The notes under the pieces: generated by a model
Databases searched by the model: none
What the model was told of the DNA's origin: nothing
What the model saw: only the letters and a program-made list of their open reading frames with translations
From: Arthrobotrys musiformis
Lineage: Eukaryota > Ascomycota > Orbiliomycetes > Orbiliales > Orbiliaceae
Length of the DNA: 64,000 nt
Reading direction: 5' to 3'
Assembly: GCA_036971715.1 (NCBI GenBank)
Contig: JAVHJL010000004.1
Location: 4,402,001 to 4,466,000, forward strand
Part shown: one piece after another, positions 36,904-48,508 of the stretch
Layout: every line of letters begins with the position of its first letter
Position numbering within the stretch: position 1 is the stretch's first letter
Position numbers and translations under genes: made by a program

Positions 36904-38102
36904 ATGGACCTATTCTTGGACTTTCTTGATACGATTATTCTCGACTCCCTATATGAGTTGTTCCGCTCGCACATTGAACTTAGCACATGCCCTGCCCTCG
37001 GACATGACGAGTCCGTTCCCCTAAAGTCTATAATCTCAAGAACTTTGGGTAGAATACTGTGTGACGTTACAAAGAACAATGATTTATGGGACAGAGCAAG
37101 TATAGCTCGGCAGAGCATCAGTTTGTTTCTCTCTGTATGGTAAGTAGGAATTCCAAGTTCGACCGGATTCTTCCGAAGCGTCATCGACGCGCGCATCCCG
37201 GATTTTGGAAAGAACCGAAGAATTTAGCTAATTTGTCGAACCTCAATTGTCAGGCCCTCAAGCGTTCTTCTCTATATTTTCATCGCATCATCCTGTTACT
37301 ACTTTGCTTTTGACAGATCACTTGAGAAGCACCCGAAGTTCGCTCGAAATCAAATACGGAGAGAAATATCAGATTCGTTGCACGCTCTCTTTTATATGAA
37401 TATCATGACCACGCCTATTTTTGTCATCCAGATCAACTCCGGTACATACTGCAAGCTCTACAACTTTGGTACTGCTCGCCTGTGGTATGAGTTTGCCCAA
37501 ATTCCCCTCTTCATATTGTTTAGCGATACATGTGTATACTGGTTGCACCGGCTATTTCACAAGAACTCCTTTTTATTCAAAAAGATGCATAAGAAGCATC
37601 ACAAGTAAGTGGAAATTCTAACGTTATCAAAGTTTTTTCAGAGTATGCACATGCAAACGGGCATGCTAATCTTTCTGGCAACAGATATATTATTCCAACT
37701 CCATTCGGAGCATATAGTTTCCATCCAGTAGAGGGATGGGTTATGAGCCTTCCTGTTTATACATATAGCTTTATCCTTCCTATGTCGGATTATGTTCAGC
37801 TAGCCGTTTTGGTATATTCTAACATTTGGGCCTTCATCTTACGTAAGTGACCCTGCCTAAGCTTATATCAACCCGAAGATTAGTTATCGATCGAGGCGGG
37901 GGCATATTGGGTAAATACACTAACATTTATCGCAGATGATAGCAGGGAACAAGCCCATACTGTACATCACAAAAATATGAACTTCAATTTTGGGCAGTTC
38001 TCAAGTCTTTGGGATAGACTAGCTGGTACCTACGTCGACCCAGCCGTCTTTTTGAGGGTCGAAAGCGCTAGAGGCCCTCCTGGCTCTAAGATTTTGCTAT
38101 AG
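36904..38102 (+). CDS. Sterol C5-desaturase-type fatty acid hydroxylase superfamily protein (ERG3-like)
   Basis: ER membrane di-iron oxygenase; ERG3 relatives add the C5-6 double bond in ergosterol synthesis. Exons 36904-37139, 37254-37604, 37685-37842 and 37936-38102 join in frame to 303 residues, a little shorter than typical ERG3. All three histidine clusters are intact: H177-x3-H181 (WLHRLFH), H191-x2-H194-H195 (HKKHH) and H256-x2-H259-H260 (HTVHH), with SFHPVEGW between them. The approach block KHPKFARNQIRREI and hydrophobic helices precede them. The first exon is shorter and more polar than in housekeeping ERG3. A second ERG3-type copy in a gene-poor region beside a decayed sterol reductase suggests a paralogue with a special role rather than the main pathway enzyme (inference). 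Confidence 0.88.
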
Positions 38103-40366
38103 AGAGAGCTACCTGTTTCTTTGAGTCGTCGTATTCCTAGGCCTGCACGGGTTGAATATATAGACAGTGAATGACGTTGGAATATATTGAACATCCAAGT
38201 AGCCCAAGGAAGGGGTTTTCGTGTATTTACTCCTCTTATAAAGGGTGGGATTCCTTATCGTAGTGAATTTCGCTGTCTGAACTTATGACCTTAGTTCGAA
38301 TCTTGAATGCGAAAAGTAGCCACAGGTGTAATTTTGGATTACTTCGTGACGGTTGAATCAAGCACGAGTCGTTTAGCTCGAACGCCGCAATCCAGCGATC
38401 GGGATACTAAACTCATACGCGCAGCTCATACACATACCAAACTAACGGTACGTAATACAATATTAGCGAAAACTGGGCAAGAATTTAAAACTATATCAGC
38501 TGGAAAATGCTCCACGTTATTTGTATACACGTCCTAGTTAGTACGAGAGTTGGCAATTAAACCAAATTTCAGACCTGACAACGCGGCCAGGTTGCGGGGA
38601 TTGGTAGCAGGCCCGAGGCGCGTGGCATCAAAATATATGCAAGATTTTTTTTATAGTTCCTAACTCTTTAAAGATGCACATATGGCATATAGCATGATCA
38701 TCTCTCGTTAAACACCGGTCTATAGTAAATTGACGTCAAGGAAATATGTCGATCCAGAGCTGTGTTCCGCTCGGTCCCGTCTCGTAAGCTAGGCCCCGGC
38801 CGCCTGTCCATGCCAACATGAGTCGAATGAAGGGCCTGAGACTACAGTAATAGAAAGGTGTTCCTGGCAAGACCAAGAGAGCATTGCATTGGATATACCA
38901 GCACAATCGAATCCCCAGCCTTGGACGACACGTTGAGGCAACGACACCGCGAGTTGTATTTTTTGTGTTGTTCGTTGTCGTCGACGTCGGCTGCATCTAT
39001 GTAGTATGTATATATTACATGAACGTATATTATATATACTTAGGTATTTATATGGCGTACGAGCATAGGTATGTTAATTTATGCATATGATGATTGTAAC
39101 TACGCTCCATTACTTCAATCTGGCCTAGGGTCGATACCTACCAATAGCTTACCACGTCGATGTCCAGGAATATCGATGCAATTGCCATGCGCGTAGCGGG
39201 TTATAGGTAAGCACTTCGTCAGCTGTGTAAAGTTACCTATCCTATTCTATTCCTATTCTATATAAGCACCATGTTCATGCGAACCGCCCCCGTGCTAACT
39301 CGAAAAAGGAATTTGTGTTCGCAGGGATCGATTGTACATCAATGGCCTGCGAGTTTGCAATGAAATTGTGATCACACTTAAATTCAACTCGAGCTTATAC
39401 GATGCAATGCAAGACAAGTTTTGATGTTAATGTTATGAGTATTAGATTTTCACATACGCGCGCGCACATACTAAATAGAATTAATTGCGTTCACTGTAAA
39501 ACTTTTCTTATTGTACATACATACATACGTGTGTTATATGGGGGCGGCCGGAGGCCGCCATCGCATTCGCACTCGCTTATATACCTTATTCATGTTCCTA
39601 CGGACTAGTGGCAAAGTGTAATGGAGCTTAGTATAAACGTAAGCATCCAACATTGATGATATCGATCGAATCGCCACTGTGTTGTGGATAGCTAGCTCAG
39701 GGCCCACAAATTCGCTCGTCGGTTTGTTGGTTCCAAATGCGACTGCGCTGACATGGCGTCGATTGGACGGGTATGACGTCAACGAATGGAGCTTGGTCTT
39801 CCAGGGCCCACCATTGATCTTGAAATGTGCAAGGGAGCCCCAGGAAGGTGACACCAAGAAATTTTGCGAAAGGCTTCTACGCTTTTGATGCTGGCTATAT
39901 GGTATGCAAAATGATGTTCTCCTCTCCTACTCGGCTTAAATCGGCGGGGTTTGATTTCAGGGATACACAGTGATCGCCATTACTGAGCCACTGTTGTAGG
40001 CCATCGTGATCGATATATTCAAGAATGCGAAGCTTGTTTGTTCGTGTGAGAGAGCAATTCTTGTTGGGGGGTAGGTCGGTGTTATGACGACGTCATTGAG
40101 GGAGAATTTGTGCATTCCGTGGGCAAGGTTGCGGGCCTGAGATCAAGATTCTCGTATGCGGCTTTAAAATTCTAACACTTTCAGCTGGACAGATGGTTTG
40201 TAGTGGGAGTTTAAGCTGTATATATTCCGGGTCTGTTTCTCGTGCACTGTGAATACCTTTTTCAGTCCTTCCTTTCTCCATGCTACTACATACAATATTC
40301 ACTTTAAGTAATTATATACAAGTTTCACTTCTGTCAAAACTCGAATAGCATACGAAACACCGCAAA
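38103..40366. other. Gene-free stretch
   Basis: About 2.3 kb, AT-leaning, with TATA-rich strings near 39010-39060 and CATACATACATA-type simple repeats near 39513-39525. The ORF at 39534-39857 lacks any family signal. Confidence 0.4.
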
Positions 40367-40905
40367 ATGGGTCTTTTTAGCACCACAAAAGAACCGGAGC
40401 CAGCCCAACAAGATATTGCCCCAAGGAGGTCATCCACAATGAACTCAAGGACTTCAAGCCGGAGCCCTCGACGGCATGGAAGCATTTTCAGCCGGCACCG
40501 CGATCGTGACTCGTCCCCAGATAGTATCGGGACCAATAGAACGGGCTCTACCCGTGCGTCGGGTTCCGGGTTCTTTGGCCGTGGCCATGGGAATGAAGAT
40601 GCATCTATTTCTGGCGCGCGTCAGAGAGTCATTGATGCTGAAGTTGCGGAAAGAGATGCCGATAGGGCACTTATGGCGGCTAGGACCGCAGTGAAGGATG
40701 CTCGGGATCATGTAAAGTCTCTTGAGTTGGAGGCTAAGGAACAGTATGCTACATATGCTCCCCCTGGCCTCAAGTAGTAAGAGTTATGATTGTTGACCAT
40801 TCGTGAACTTCGTTTAGAGCCCGACTGGCGAAGCTAAAGCAGAGAGCTGCTGGCGACATTTCAAAAAGAGCTAAGCCATTGGGCAAACACGATCGTATCT
40901 TGTAG
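40367..40905 (+). CDS. Small coiled-coil hypothetical protein
   Basis: Two exons, 40367-40743 and 40818-40905, join in frame to 154 residues. Splicing out 40744-40817 (GTATGC donor, TTTAG acceptor) replaces a short YATYAPPGLK end with ARLAKLKQRAAGDISKRAKPLGKHDRIL, which continues the helix. The N-terminal 75 residues are Ser/Arg-rich and disordered. Residues about 85-140 form a charged coiled coil rich in Ala, Asp, Glu, Arg and Lys. Small proteins of this shape (MGLFS start, basic RSPRRHG stretch, C-terminal LGKHD) recur in ascomycetes but have no known function. No signal peptide or TM is present. Confidence 0.78.
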
Positions 40906-41228
40906 GTAGAAGGGTTCAGCCCGCTTCCCGTGGGGTTCCAGCCGCTGAGCTGCGAGTCGTTTTATCGGATAGGAATGTTCTAGAAAACACGCGATTGTTG
41001 TCCGCAGGAAAGTAGCGACGGTGTTATCGGTTTTGGTTTTAGCATGAAATTCCGAGTGCAAAGTTTCATCTTGAAAGCTTTGAAGGTGTACTGAAGCGCG
41101 AAAATGAGATACTCCCTAACCATCATCGAAAGCAGTATAAAGTTTTTAATCAATAGCCCGAAGTGCTTGACATACCCAACATGAGTTTCCGATTTTAGAC
41201 GTGATCAAGGCGGTCATTCGTTTAAATT
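40906..41228. other. Convergent intergenic region
   Basis: A 320-bp space between 3' ends; nothing recognised. Confidence 0.4.
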
Positions 41229-43134
41229 TTAAATTCCCCAAGAACTCGACTGATGATACCCACCCTGGTGCTCACCATCGTAGTACTGCTGCGCGTTGTG
41301 GGCTTCTCTTGACTGCAAAGCTTCTTGCTGCTTTTTATCTCTGGCCACATACTGATCATTGGGGACGGGTGGGAGGCATTCTCGGTCGAATTGAATGTTC
41401 CCGAAAGGGGTCTTTGTGAAAGGGTCAATAATTTGGTGGCCGAAGTTAGCGAGTAGTCGAAGGAACCTGCCGTGCATTGCGGAAGGGTCGATCAAGACCT
41501 CTGTTGTCATGTACTGTTGGAATCCATCTCGAGTGACGATAGGCATCAGGTTGCTTTCTGTTATATAAGTAACGTCGAATATACTGTAGTATTGGATTAA
41601 GCTTGTGTGCACGAAGTTGGCCGGGTCGGTGCCGTTTGCCTTGCTTGCGGCGAGCGAATAACGCTTGGCTAGTTTTATCTTAGTATTTATAAGAAGGATT
41701 TACTTTGGGGATGAACATACGGTAATTTCGTTCGTCCGGTATATTTAGCCGCTCTAATAGGACGAGCATCTGGCCCGGGGTCAGACCTAGTGGGTCTTCG
41801 TCTTGTCCGGCGAAATTGTATAAGCCGTTGACAAAGCGAGTGAAAGTTTCCGATGACATCCCATCGATTGTTAGGAGGACTCCATTCCAATTGGGACTCC
41901 CGTCGGCATTCTTTTTGGAAAACGTGAAAGATCTATTAACGCTACCGGTGGGTTTATGACCCTTAGCCCCAGGATACATGGGCTGGGGCGGCGCAGGGTT
42001 CGTAGTTGCGGTGGCTTTGGGATTTGGGCTTGTAGATTTCGGAGGCGATTGCGATTGGGCAGAAGGAAGGTTTGGGATCGGGCCGGAGGCAATGGAAGTC
42101 GCAGAGTTCCATTGGGCGAGCATGGACGGATGTATGATCCCGCTGGGTGATGTACTAGCAGACGGTAGACCCTCAGCAACGAGATCTTGTCCTGATTGCG
42201 GTTTTGTCGAAGCCAGCCGTTGGGAGTCGCTCATGGTTTCGGAGCCCGGCTGCATCTGGGGTACGCGCTGCTGAGAGCCTGCGGTTGCGGCCGATTGCGG
42301 GACCGAAGCCTGCTCGAACTGCATATAAGGTGGGGGTGGCGACAGCGGCGTCGGGAGTGGCTGCTGCTGCGCCGACCGGTGGGGTGGTACCTGTGCGTAC
42401 TGAAGGACCGGGTCGCCAGTTGGCTGCTGTTGAGTCTGCTGCCGCTGCTCCGGTTGAGGTTGATGGTTGGGCACATTCGCTGGCTGCTGGTAAGCGGGGT
42501 GCGTTGCTGAAGGGACTGGAGGAGGGGCGCCGTACTGTATCGGGGGCGGATACTGGCCTGGGCTTTGAAATCCTGGAGATGGCTGGAACGCTGTCGTTGA
42601 TGGGGCTGTGGGGCTGAATTGGGGCATATATGGGGTGGGGTGGGGTTGCTGGAATGACGGTTGCGGTGGGGGGGCCGATGGGGGCGCGTACGATAGCCCG
42701 TTTTGAGGCGCAAAGCCAGAACCGTTATGATTGTAAGACGGCCCCGTTGGCCTGGAATTGAAGGCAGTTGCGGGGCAATGATACTGCTGGTTCTGTTGCT
42801 GTTGCGGCTGCGGTTGCGGTTGCTGTTGCTGGGGTGGCGGGACGTACATTTGCGGGCCATGCGACGACGGAGGGGCATACCCATATGATTGAGGATGCGG
42901 GGGTACTACTGGCGGCCCTTGTGGCAAGCTGTACGACGCAGCCGGGCCTCCATAGATGCTCGGACCTGCCTGGTGATATCCATATGGCGCCGGAACTCCA
43001 TACTGCTGGTGGTGTTGTTGCGCTGAATTCGGAGGCGGGCCTGGGGCCTGGTTATTGTATCCATACCCCTCGGCCGGCGGGGCCTGCGTTTGGGGCCCAG
43101 AAAGTAGGGTCTTGATGGTATGCCGTAGCGACAT
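41229..43134 (-). CDS. Pro/Gln-rich protein with DUF7514-like C-terminal domain
   Basis: Exons 43134-41721 and 41668-41229 join in frame to 617 residues. The first 390 residues are low-complexity Pro, Gln, Tyr, Gly and Ser, including poly-Gln runs, and are surely disordered. From about residue 400 a folded domain starts at NWNGVLLTIDGMSSETFTRF, continues through GLTPGQMLVLLERLNIPDE, crosses the intron, and ends around RDGFQQYMTTEVLIDPSAMHGRFLRLL. This is the layout of the fungal DUF7514 family, which has no known activity. The intron removes VKPSYKY-type read-through codons. The Pro/Gln region suggests a scaffold or phase-separating factor, but that is inference. The large plus-strand ORFs here are shadows of the low-complexity DNA. 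Confidence 0.82.
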
Positions 43135-43713
43135 TTGCCGTGCCTGGTTACTTGCCTGGACAATAGGAAGATGATAGTTTTTGCGTTGTTGATGTTGGAG
43201 AAGGCTCGAGGGATTTAGAGACCGACGTTGACAGTGATCGTTCCGTGCGTCGCGATTGGCGGATGAGAGCTCGCCGCGGAAACGTGGGATCTCGGATGGA
43301 TTTTGGCAGTACGATTATCGCACTGTCCTCGCGCGTCAATGGTCCAGTCCGCCGCAATAGTTTTAGGGACGGTGGGAGTAAAGGGGAGAAAGAGGGTTTT
43401 GGACATAAGAGCAGACTATACTCGCAGAGGAGGAAATGAAGCCAGTAAGGGGAAAGCACCAACTGCACCTTTGGACCACTTGAAAGCGGGCCCGAACCAC
43501 AGGGAATTAATCCCTGTTACGGTTTGTGGAACCCGCCGCCGCATTTGTCATCGACGAATTGCTTTATTTTCCAACAAGAACCCAAACGGCCGCGACAACA
43601 GTTGCACAAACTATTTACAAAGCGCAAAGAGACTATATACTATAAATACATATACATATATACATATCGGCAAGGGAAACACCTGCGCTATATACACAGA
43701 CAAGAAAGATTCA
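43135..43713. other. Promoter of the DUF7514-like gene and 3' flank of the CE16 gene
   Basis: GC-rich near the DUF7514-like start, then AT-rich with short CATATATACATA-type strings at 43650-43668. ORFs on both strands have no family signal. Confidence 0.4.
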
Positions 43714-45131
43714 CTACCACCAACCAACAGACTGCCAGAGCGATGAGATGGCCTGCGCCATGACATCATGCATCTTAACATTGGGGTGATATGCATCCCT
43801 CCAGAAATATGTCTGGTCCGTCCCATAACCCTGAACATCAGATTTCAACCCGTACGCTGTTGGATTATCGAGAACTTTGTTGTAATCGGTCCAGGTGTCG
43901 TATACGACGTAAGATGACTAAACCATGTATATCACGTTAGAGTGGAATTCTGGTGTCATTTATCGGGCCAAAAGCCGGGGTGCGCTGCTTACCCCTGCAT
44001 GCGTATTCTTGAAGTCCGCGGCAAAAGCCAACAACCTCGAGTTCCACCGAGCAACATTCGTCTTGATTGCCGCGTTGCCATAAACCGCAGGCAGCCGATC
44101 AACCGGGGGAGCATTGATGAACATAAATTTCCTGGCACCGTAGCTATACAATGTATTTGTTTGGTTCATCAAGGAAGCGAGTATCTTGTCTGTATAAGTA
44201 TCCATGTCCGTCCTCGCCATTGTAACGGTGATGTCGTTGACGCCGAAAAAGAGCGAAAATAGTGTGTTATCACTCGTCCATGGAACCCCGACCGTCGCTC
44301 GATTTGAATACTGCTGGATCCACATACTGATTTCCACATCCAAAGCTCTTCCTTGAGTTGGATATGCCAGAGCAGGGTCAACAGTAGCCCCTATAAAAAA
44401 TTAGTATGTCGAGATATCCTATCGAGCCCTGGGGCTCGATCGATCAGGCACTGGTTGTAGGGGAAACTATTACCGCTGATTCCAAAACCGTAGGCAAAAA
44501 GGTCGCTCTTTTTGTAGGTCGTAACTGCAAGACCGATGTAATTCGCCCCGCCGGAGGTAGTATCGCCTGGGAATGCTGGGTTACCTAGGGGGTTGCTCGT
44601 AGAGGGCTGCGTACCCCATGGGTTAAAGCCATTGTATGTATATGAGTCGCCGCTACGGGCCACCAACTGTATCAGTTATTGATCTCTAACAGGTCTTAGT
44701 GGAGGAGACGGGCCAACTAACAAAACAAACCAATGCTGGATGGTTGAACCCGAGGATGGGCTCGGGCTAGACGAGCTTGTCGTCGTAGTCCTCGTCGTCG
44801 TTGTGGAGGTTGTAGTAGTGGTGCGTGATGATAATGTCGTCGTCGACGCCGTCGTGGTGCGCACGGTCGAGGTTGTAGTCGTGCTTATACTAGTAGTCCT
44901 ACTGCTACTCGTGCTTGAGCTAGTTGTGGGCGTGGTAGTAGCCCTCGTCGTTGTCGCCGTCGCAGACCCCGGGACGCACTGCGAGTACCAATCATTTTGA
45001 TAAACACACGTATATCCTGATACACACGTGGTTGGGCCAGTCCATCCGTTCCCGCCGCATTGCCCATATGCTGACTGTTGCGCTTGCGAAGCCGCCAGCA
45101 GGCAAGATACTAGAAATAATCTCAAACTCAT
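43714..45131 (-). CDS. CBM1-linked SGNH acetylesterase, CE16
   Basis: Secreted esterase removing acetyl groups from hemicellulose oligomers, tethered to cellulose by its N-terminal module. Exons 45131-44727, 44666-44474, 44390-43993 and 43917-43714 join in frame to 399 residues. There is a signal peptide (about 1-18), then CBM1 (QCGGNGWTGPTTCVSGYTC..., four Cys and the aromatic face), then a Ser/Thr linker of about 75 residues. The SGNH catalytic blocks are Ser143 in SGDSYT, Asn251 in GVNDI, and Asp373/His376 in DAYHPN. The exact donor of intron 1 is uncertain, since several GT sites lie just after the HWF codons; other joins look firm. A TATA box lies about 120 nt upstream. Confidence 0.9.
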
Positions 45132-45250
45132 CTTTCAGTTGACCGACAGCGATCTTCGGCCAGCGCTCCAGCGAGAAAATGATGAAAAGGGTTAGAAAAG
45201 AAACGTAGACCCAATCCAAAGTTTGCCGTTTAGACGAAGGCCGGCCTGCC

Positions 45251-45257
45251 TTTTATA
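45251..45257 (-). promoter_or_regulatory. TATA box of the CE16 gene
   Basis: TATAAAA on the minus strand, 120 nt upstream of the start codon, within a GC-richer context (GGTATAAAAGG). Confidence 0.55.
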
Positions 45258-46029
45258 CCTCGCACACGTCGTGGCCATTGTGACAAAAGCTAGAATAGAC
45301 TTGAGCGTTGTCGCCGTTGCTTGTGGATGTGTCGCAAGATATTTGCAAAATAAGACGGCTAAGCAAGTAGTAGTTAGACGGCCCCCTGAAACAACCACAT
45401 TTGTGGGGAATGTTCCCCACCCATGGTTCGGGCACCTTGGTTCCGGTTCCTGGATCCAGCTCGGTTGGACGCCAAAACCACCTTCGCGGCCCGTCGAACC
45501 GAATGTAGGAAAGCGATAAGTATCTCAAGGGCGCTTTCTAGACCGACTAGCTCGTTGTATTTTGGCGATAGACTTGCGTTGTTCAACACACCGCAAACTC
45601 ATGTCACACCACGCATTTTTGTCAAGGCGCGCTCGGGTTGGGGGCGTAGGGCCATGAGTTTATAAAGTAAAAGCGCCGTCAGCTGGAGTCGAACCTGCCG
45701 TCACCCGCCCCTGGGATTAAGTGCGGGCATAGCAGTGGTTTCATGTACACGACCCAAAAATTTAAACTTTGGCGGATATAGTAATTAATAGAAATGTAAC
45801 TTAGCGAGCACGCCCCGCATGCAATATCTATCGACAATATCGAAGTGCGAGTTCGAGATCTCCAAAATTGCAAAGTATATACATCAAAGCCCAAGGCCCC
45901 CCTTCATGAATATACAGGCGTTCGAACCACTAAAAAAAATCGAAAGATATTCATCCTACCAATTCAGTATTGTACGAGTACTAGTTTGCCTCCATCCGGG
46001 CGAGTTTCACGGACAACAGTAAAATGATT
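45258..46029. other. Intergenic region
   Basis: No gene recognised between the CE16 promoter and the 3' end of the small secreted protein gene. A tRNA-like B-box string on the minus strand near 45683 was examined and rejected. Confidence 0.4.
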
Positions 46030-46632
46030 TCAGTACCAGCAGTGAATGCTTTTGACACCATCAATCCGGTTGAATCCTGGGTTGCTGAATGTTCCACCAA
46101 ATTGATCGTGGCACCAGAAATCGCGGTAGACAAGGCACCACATGTCTATGACAAATATTTAGTTTTAGTGAGTATAAAATGGGAGCGTTTTGGGAACAAT
46201 CCTTACTGTGCGCTGGGCCGATCGATCGAGGAGTTCGGCGTCCAGAACCCGCTGGAAGGTCCTCCGGTCTGAAAGGATAATAGTCTTGGAAATTAACACA
46301 TCCGTTCACGGGAACGATAAAGTTTGAACATTTCCCCTGCCAGTCACTAAAGTAAGGGTGGCGGTCAGCTATACATAATCTATCATGGAAAATCATATAT
46401 CAACGGCTAAGGTGCGGTGGTTACGTGGGGGCTTACTAGTCGTAACAAACCCAAACATCGCCTGGAACATCTCCACGCTTGGCAAGGTCCTAGAGGGATG
46501 TTAGAAGTAGCGTGGAAAACTAGACAGGTTGGCTATAGATACCCGAGCTATTGAGGTGCCCTCGGTTTCAACTGGAGCTGCGCAGGCGCTGCTCGCGAGG
46601 AAGAGTGCGGCGAGTGCTTTGAAGGAGACCAT
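46030..46632 (-). CDS. Small secreted Cys-containing protein (effector-like size)
   Basis: Four short exons, 46632-46543, 46489-46437, 46346-46207 and 46145-46030, join in frame to 132 residues. The N-terminus is a signal peptide (MVSFKALAALFLASSACA). A KR near residue 34 (LAKRG) could be a Kex2-type propeptide site. The mature part runs DVWVCYDYDWQGKCSNFIVPVNGC, then SIGPAHNMWC, then SNPGFNRIDGVKSIHCWY at the C-terminus. This pattern of paired W-x-G-x-C and I-x-S/G-x-x-C strands resembles common fungal small secreted proteins that fold like small beta-sandwiches. The function is unknown. A strong TATA box lies about 155 nt upstream, as expected for an inducible gene. Confidence 0.82.
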
Positions 46633-46784
46633 ATTATGCGATGGATGGTTCTCAATTGATTAAGATGTTGGTTTTGGAGGTAAAATCAAAAGCTTGGATT
46701 TTCAGCAACCTTAATAGCTAATCATTTACAACTGCAAACTGTGATATTGGAATCGATTGTTAGACTCGTTGATGGAATGAGACC

Positions 46785-46792
46785 TTTATATA
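46785..46792 (-). promoter_or_regulatory. TATA box of the small secreted protein gene
   Basis: TATATAAA on the minus strand, about 155 nt before the start codon at 46632. Confidence 0.5.
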
Positions 46793-48508
46793 GAAAATGA
46801 CCTCTGCCCACCTCTCTAATTTGTTTCGCGCCAGCCACCCGAACATACCATGTGTAGTCTGAGCTGGTCGTCATTACTCTGTTGCGCGGTAGCTACGACT
46901 TCTTGATGAAGCAATTTCCCGTCGAGCTCGAGTCGATATACCTACTCGGTGCAGTAGAAATTTCACATGAACTTCGTCTCCCATAGGCAGCAGCATGTGT
47001 TGGGTGTTGTATCTCGATAGGGAAACGTTTTCTCGATTATTAGCTGAGAGGATCCTGGCACCGTCAGCACTACGAGAATTTTTCTTAATGAGTAATCGCT
47101 GCGCCTGAATACTGGACGGCTTGAAGGAAGGTGTAACGGATGTCCATTTGAAAGGGGCCAATGACGCCAATTAGGGATCGGTTACAAAGATCTAACTGGA
47201 AGGTCACAAGCGATCGAGCTTCGCTTAGGGCGAATCGAGTCGGATGGGGCCGACCCCTAGGCCTGATAAACGTACATCATATAGACTCAAACTAAATCTT
47301 TCAAATTTTAAGTTATTATATATATGTGCTAAGATAAGGTGGGACAATCGAGGTCGCCCGTGGAGCTCCAGAACAATGGGACCGATATAGCTCATATGCG
47401 TCTTATTCAAGGTGAGGCCTGGCTCATATTTCAGCCCATACAGCGCTTGCTTTCTGTCTTGCAATATTAATCCCGAAATTTTTAAATTGAAAGCAAACTA
47501 TTAGAAACGACAATTAGCAGCACCGATACGGATTTTTGGAGTGCATTGTTACCTCGGCAGTTTACTTTTTAACTTCGAATCCGCAGCCTAAGTCACCGGC
47601 GACGTCGCGACGTGTAATGCAACACCAACCAGTATCTGTTACATTTCACAGTTCGTTGTGAGTACGGCTTCGAGCCGCCTTCCCGCAAAAGTTCACTGCA
47701 AACCGAACATTGTAAGGTGGGCAGTCGATAGGATACATATCTACGTATGGGGCCAAAGGGACTGGGTATGTTCGTTCAAAAATTGCGACAGTTTGGTCAT
47801 ACAGTCTTGCGTGGTTTTCTTTCGCGAACTGGTAACATACAATCCTAACATCGGGGGCACAGAGATATTCGGGACTAGATTATAGGATTAAATCTGATGG
47901 TATAGGTCTCGGCTCGTTGAGCAATCCTGTCTCAAGAGCCGGGCGGATAAAAGGGTCTTCGTTTGCTTTGTTATCGACGCCTGTCTACTCGTAGAAGTAA
48001 CTAGTAGCTAGTAGATTCGATGCATCCACTTGTACAAGAAATGGCAATGGTTACGAAGTAGATATCACCAAGTTGCCACCCAAAAGATTACCAAGCCAAC
48101 ATGCTCGGATATCTCTAGATTCCGAGAATTCGCAGCCTTCGATCGACTAGCTGGCTTGCGGCTGAGAAACTGGTGTAGTTCAAGCGGCCAAGCGGCTCTG
48201 TGGAAGATAGCCAAGAGCGTTGGCGAGCGGCTCTGATCCTGAAATCCTTCAAGATCCAGCGACAAGACGCCCTAAAAGACTTAGCACAACATATTCGTGT
48301 CACGATAAAACGAATTGAGGGTTCCGAGTATCCGGCGTTGGGAATATGATCTATTATATAAGGGGAATCGAACGTCGGGGCCGGCTTTCAAAGCCTTTGT
48401 TCCGCGAACATCGAGTTGTTTCTTAGCTCTCTCGCCAGAGTTACGACTATCAAGCTCTTTTCCACCGAACATTCGAGGTCTCAATTTACATAAAGACAAA
48501 TCGCAAAT
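46793..48508. other. Divergent promoter region
   Basis: About 1.7 kb between two secreted-protein genes transcribed apart. ORFs at 46874-47170 and 48030-48236 have no family signal. AT-rich strings lie around 47300-47330. Confidence 0.4.

Noticed and set aside
42196..42884. Several long ORFs on both strands
   Set aside because: Shadows of the Pro/Gln-rich first exon of the DUF7514-like gene; no domain content of their own.
45660..45760. tRNA gene suggested by a B-box-like GGTTCGACTCC on the minus strand
   Set aside because: No matching A box at the right distance and no acceptor stem pairing; the T-arm has a mismatch.
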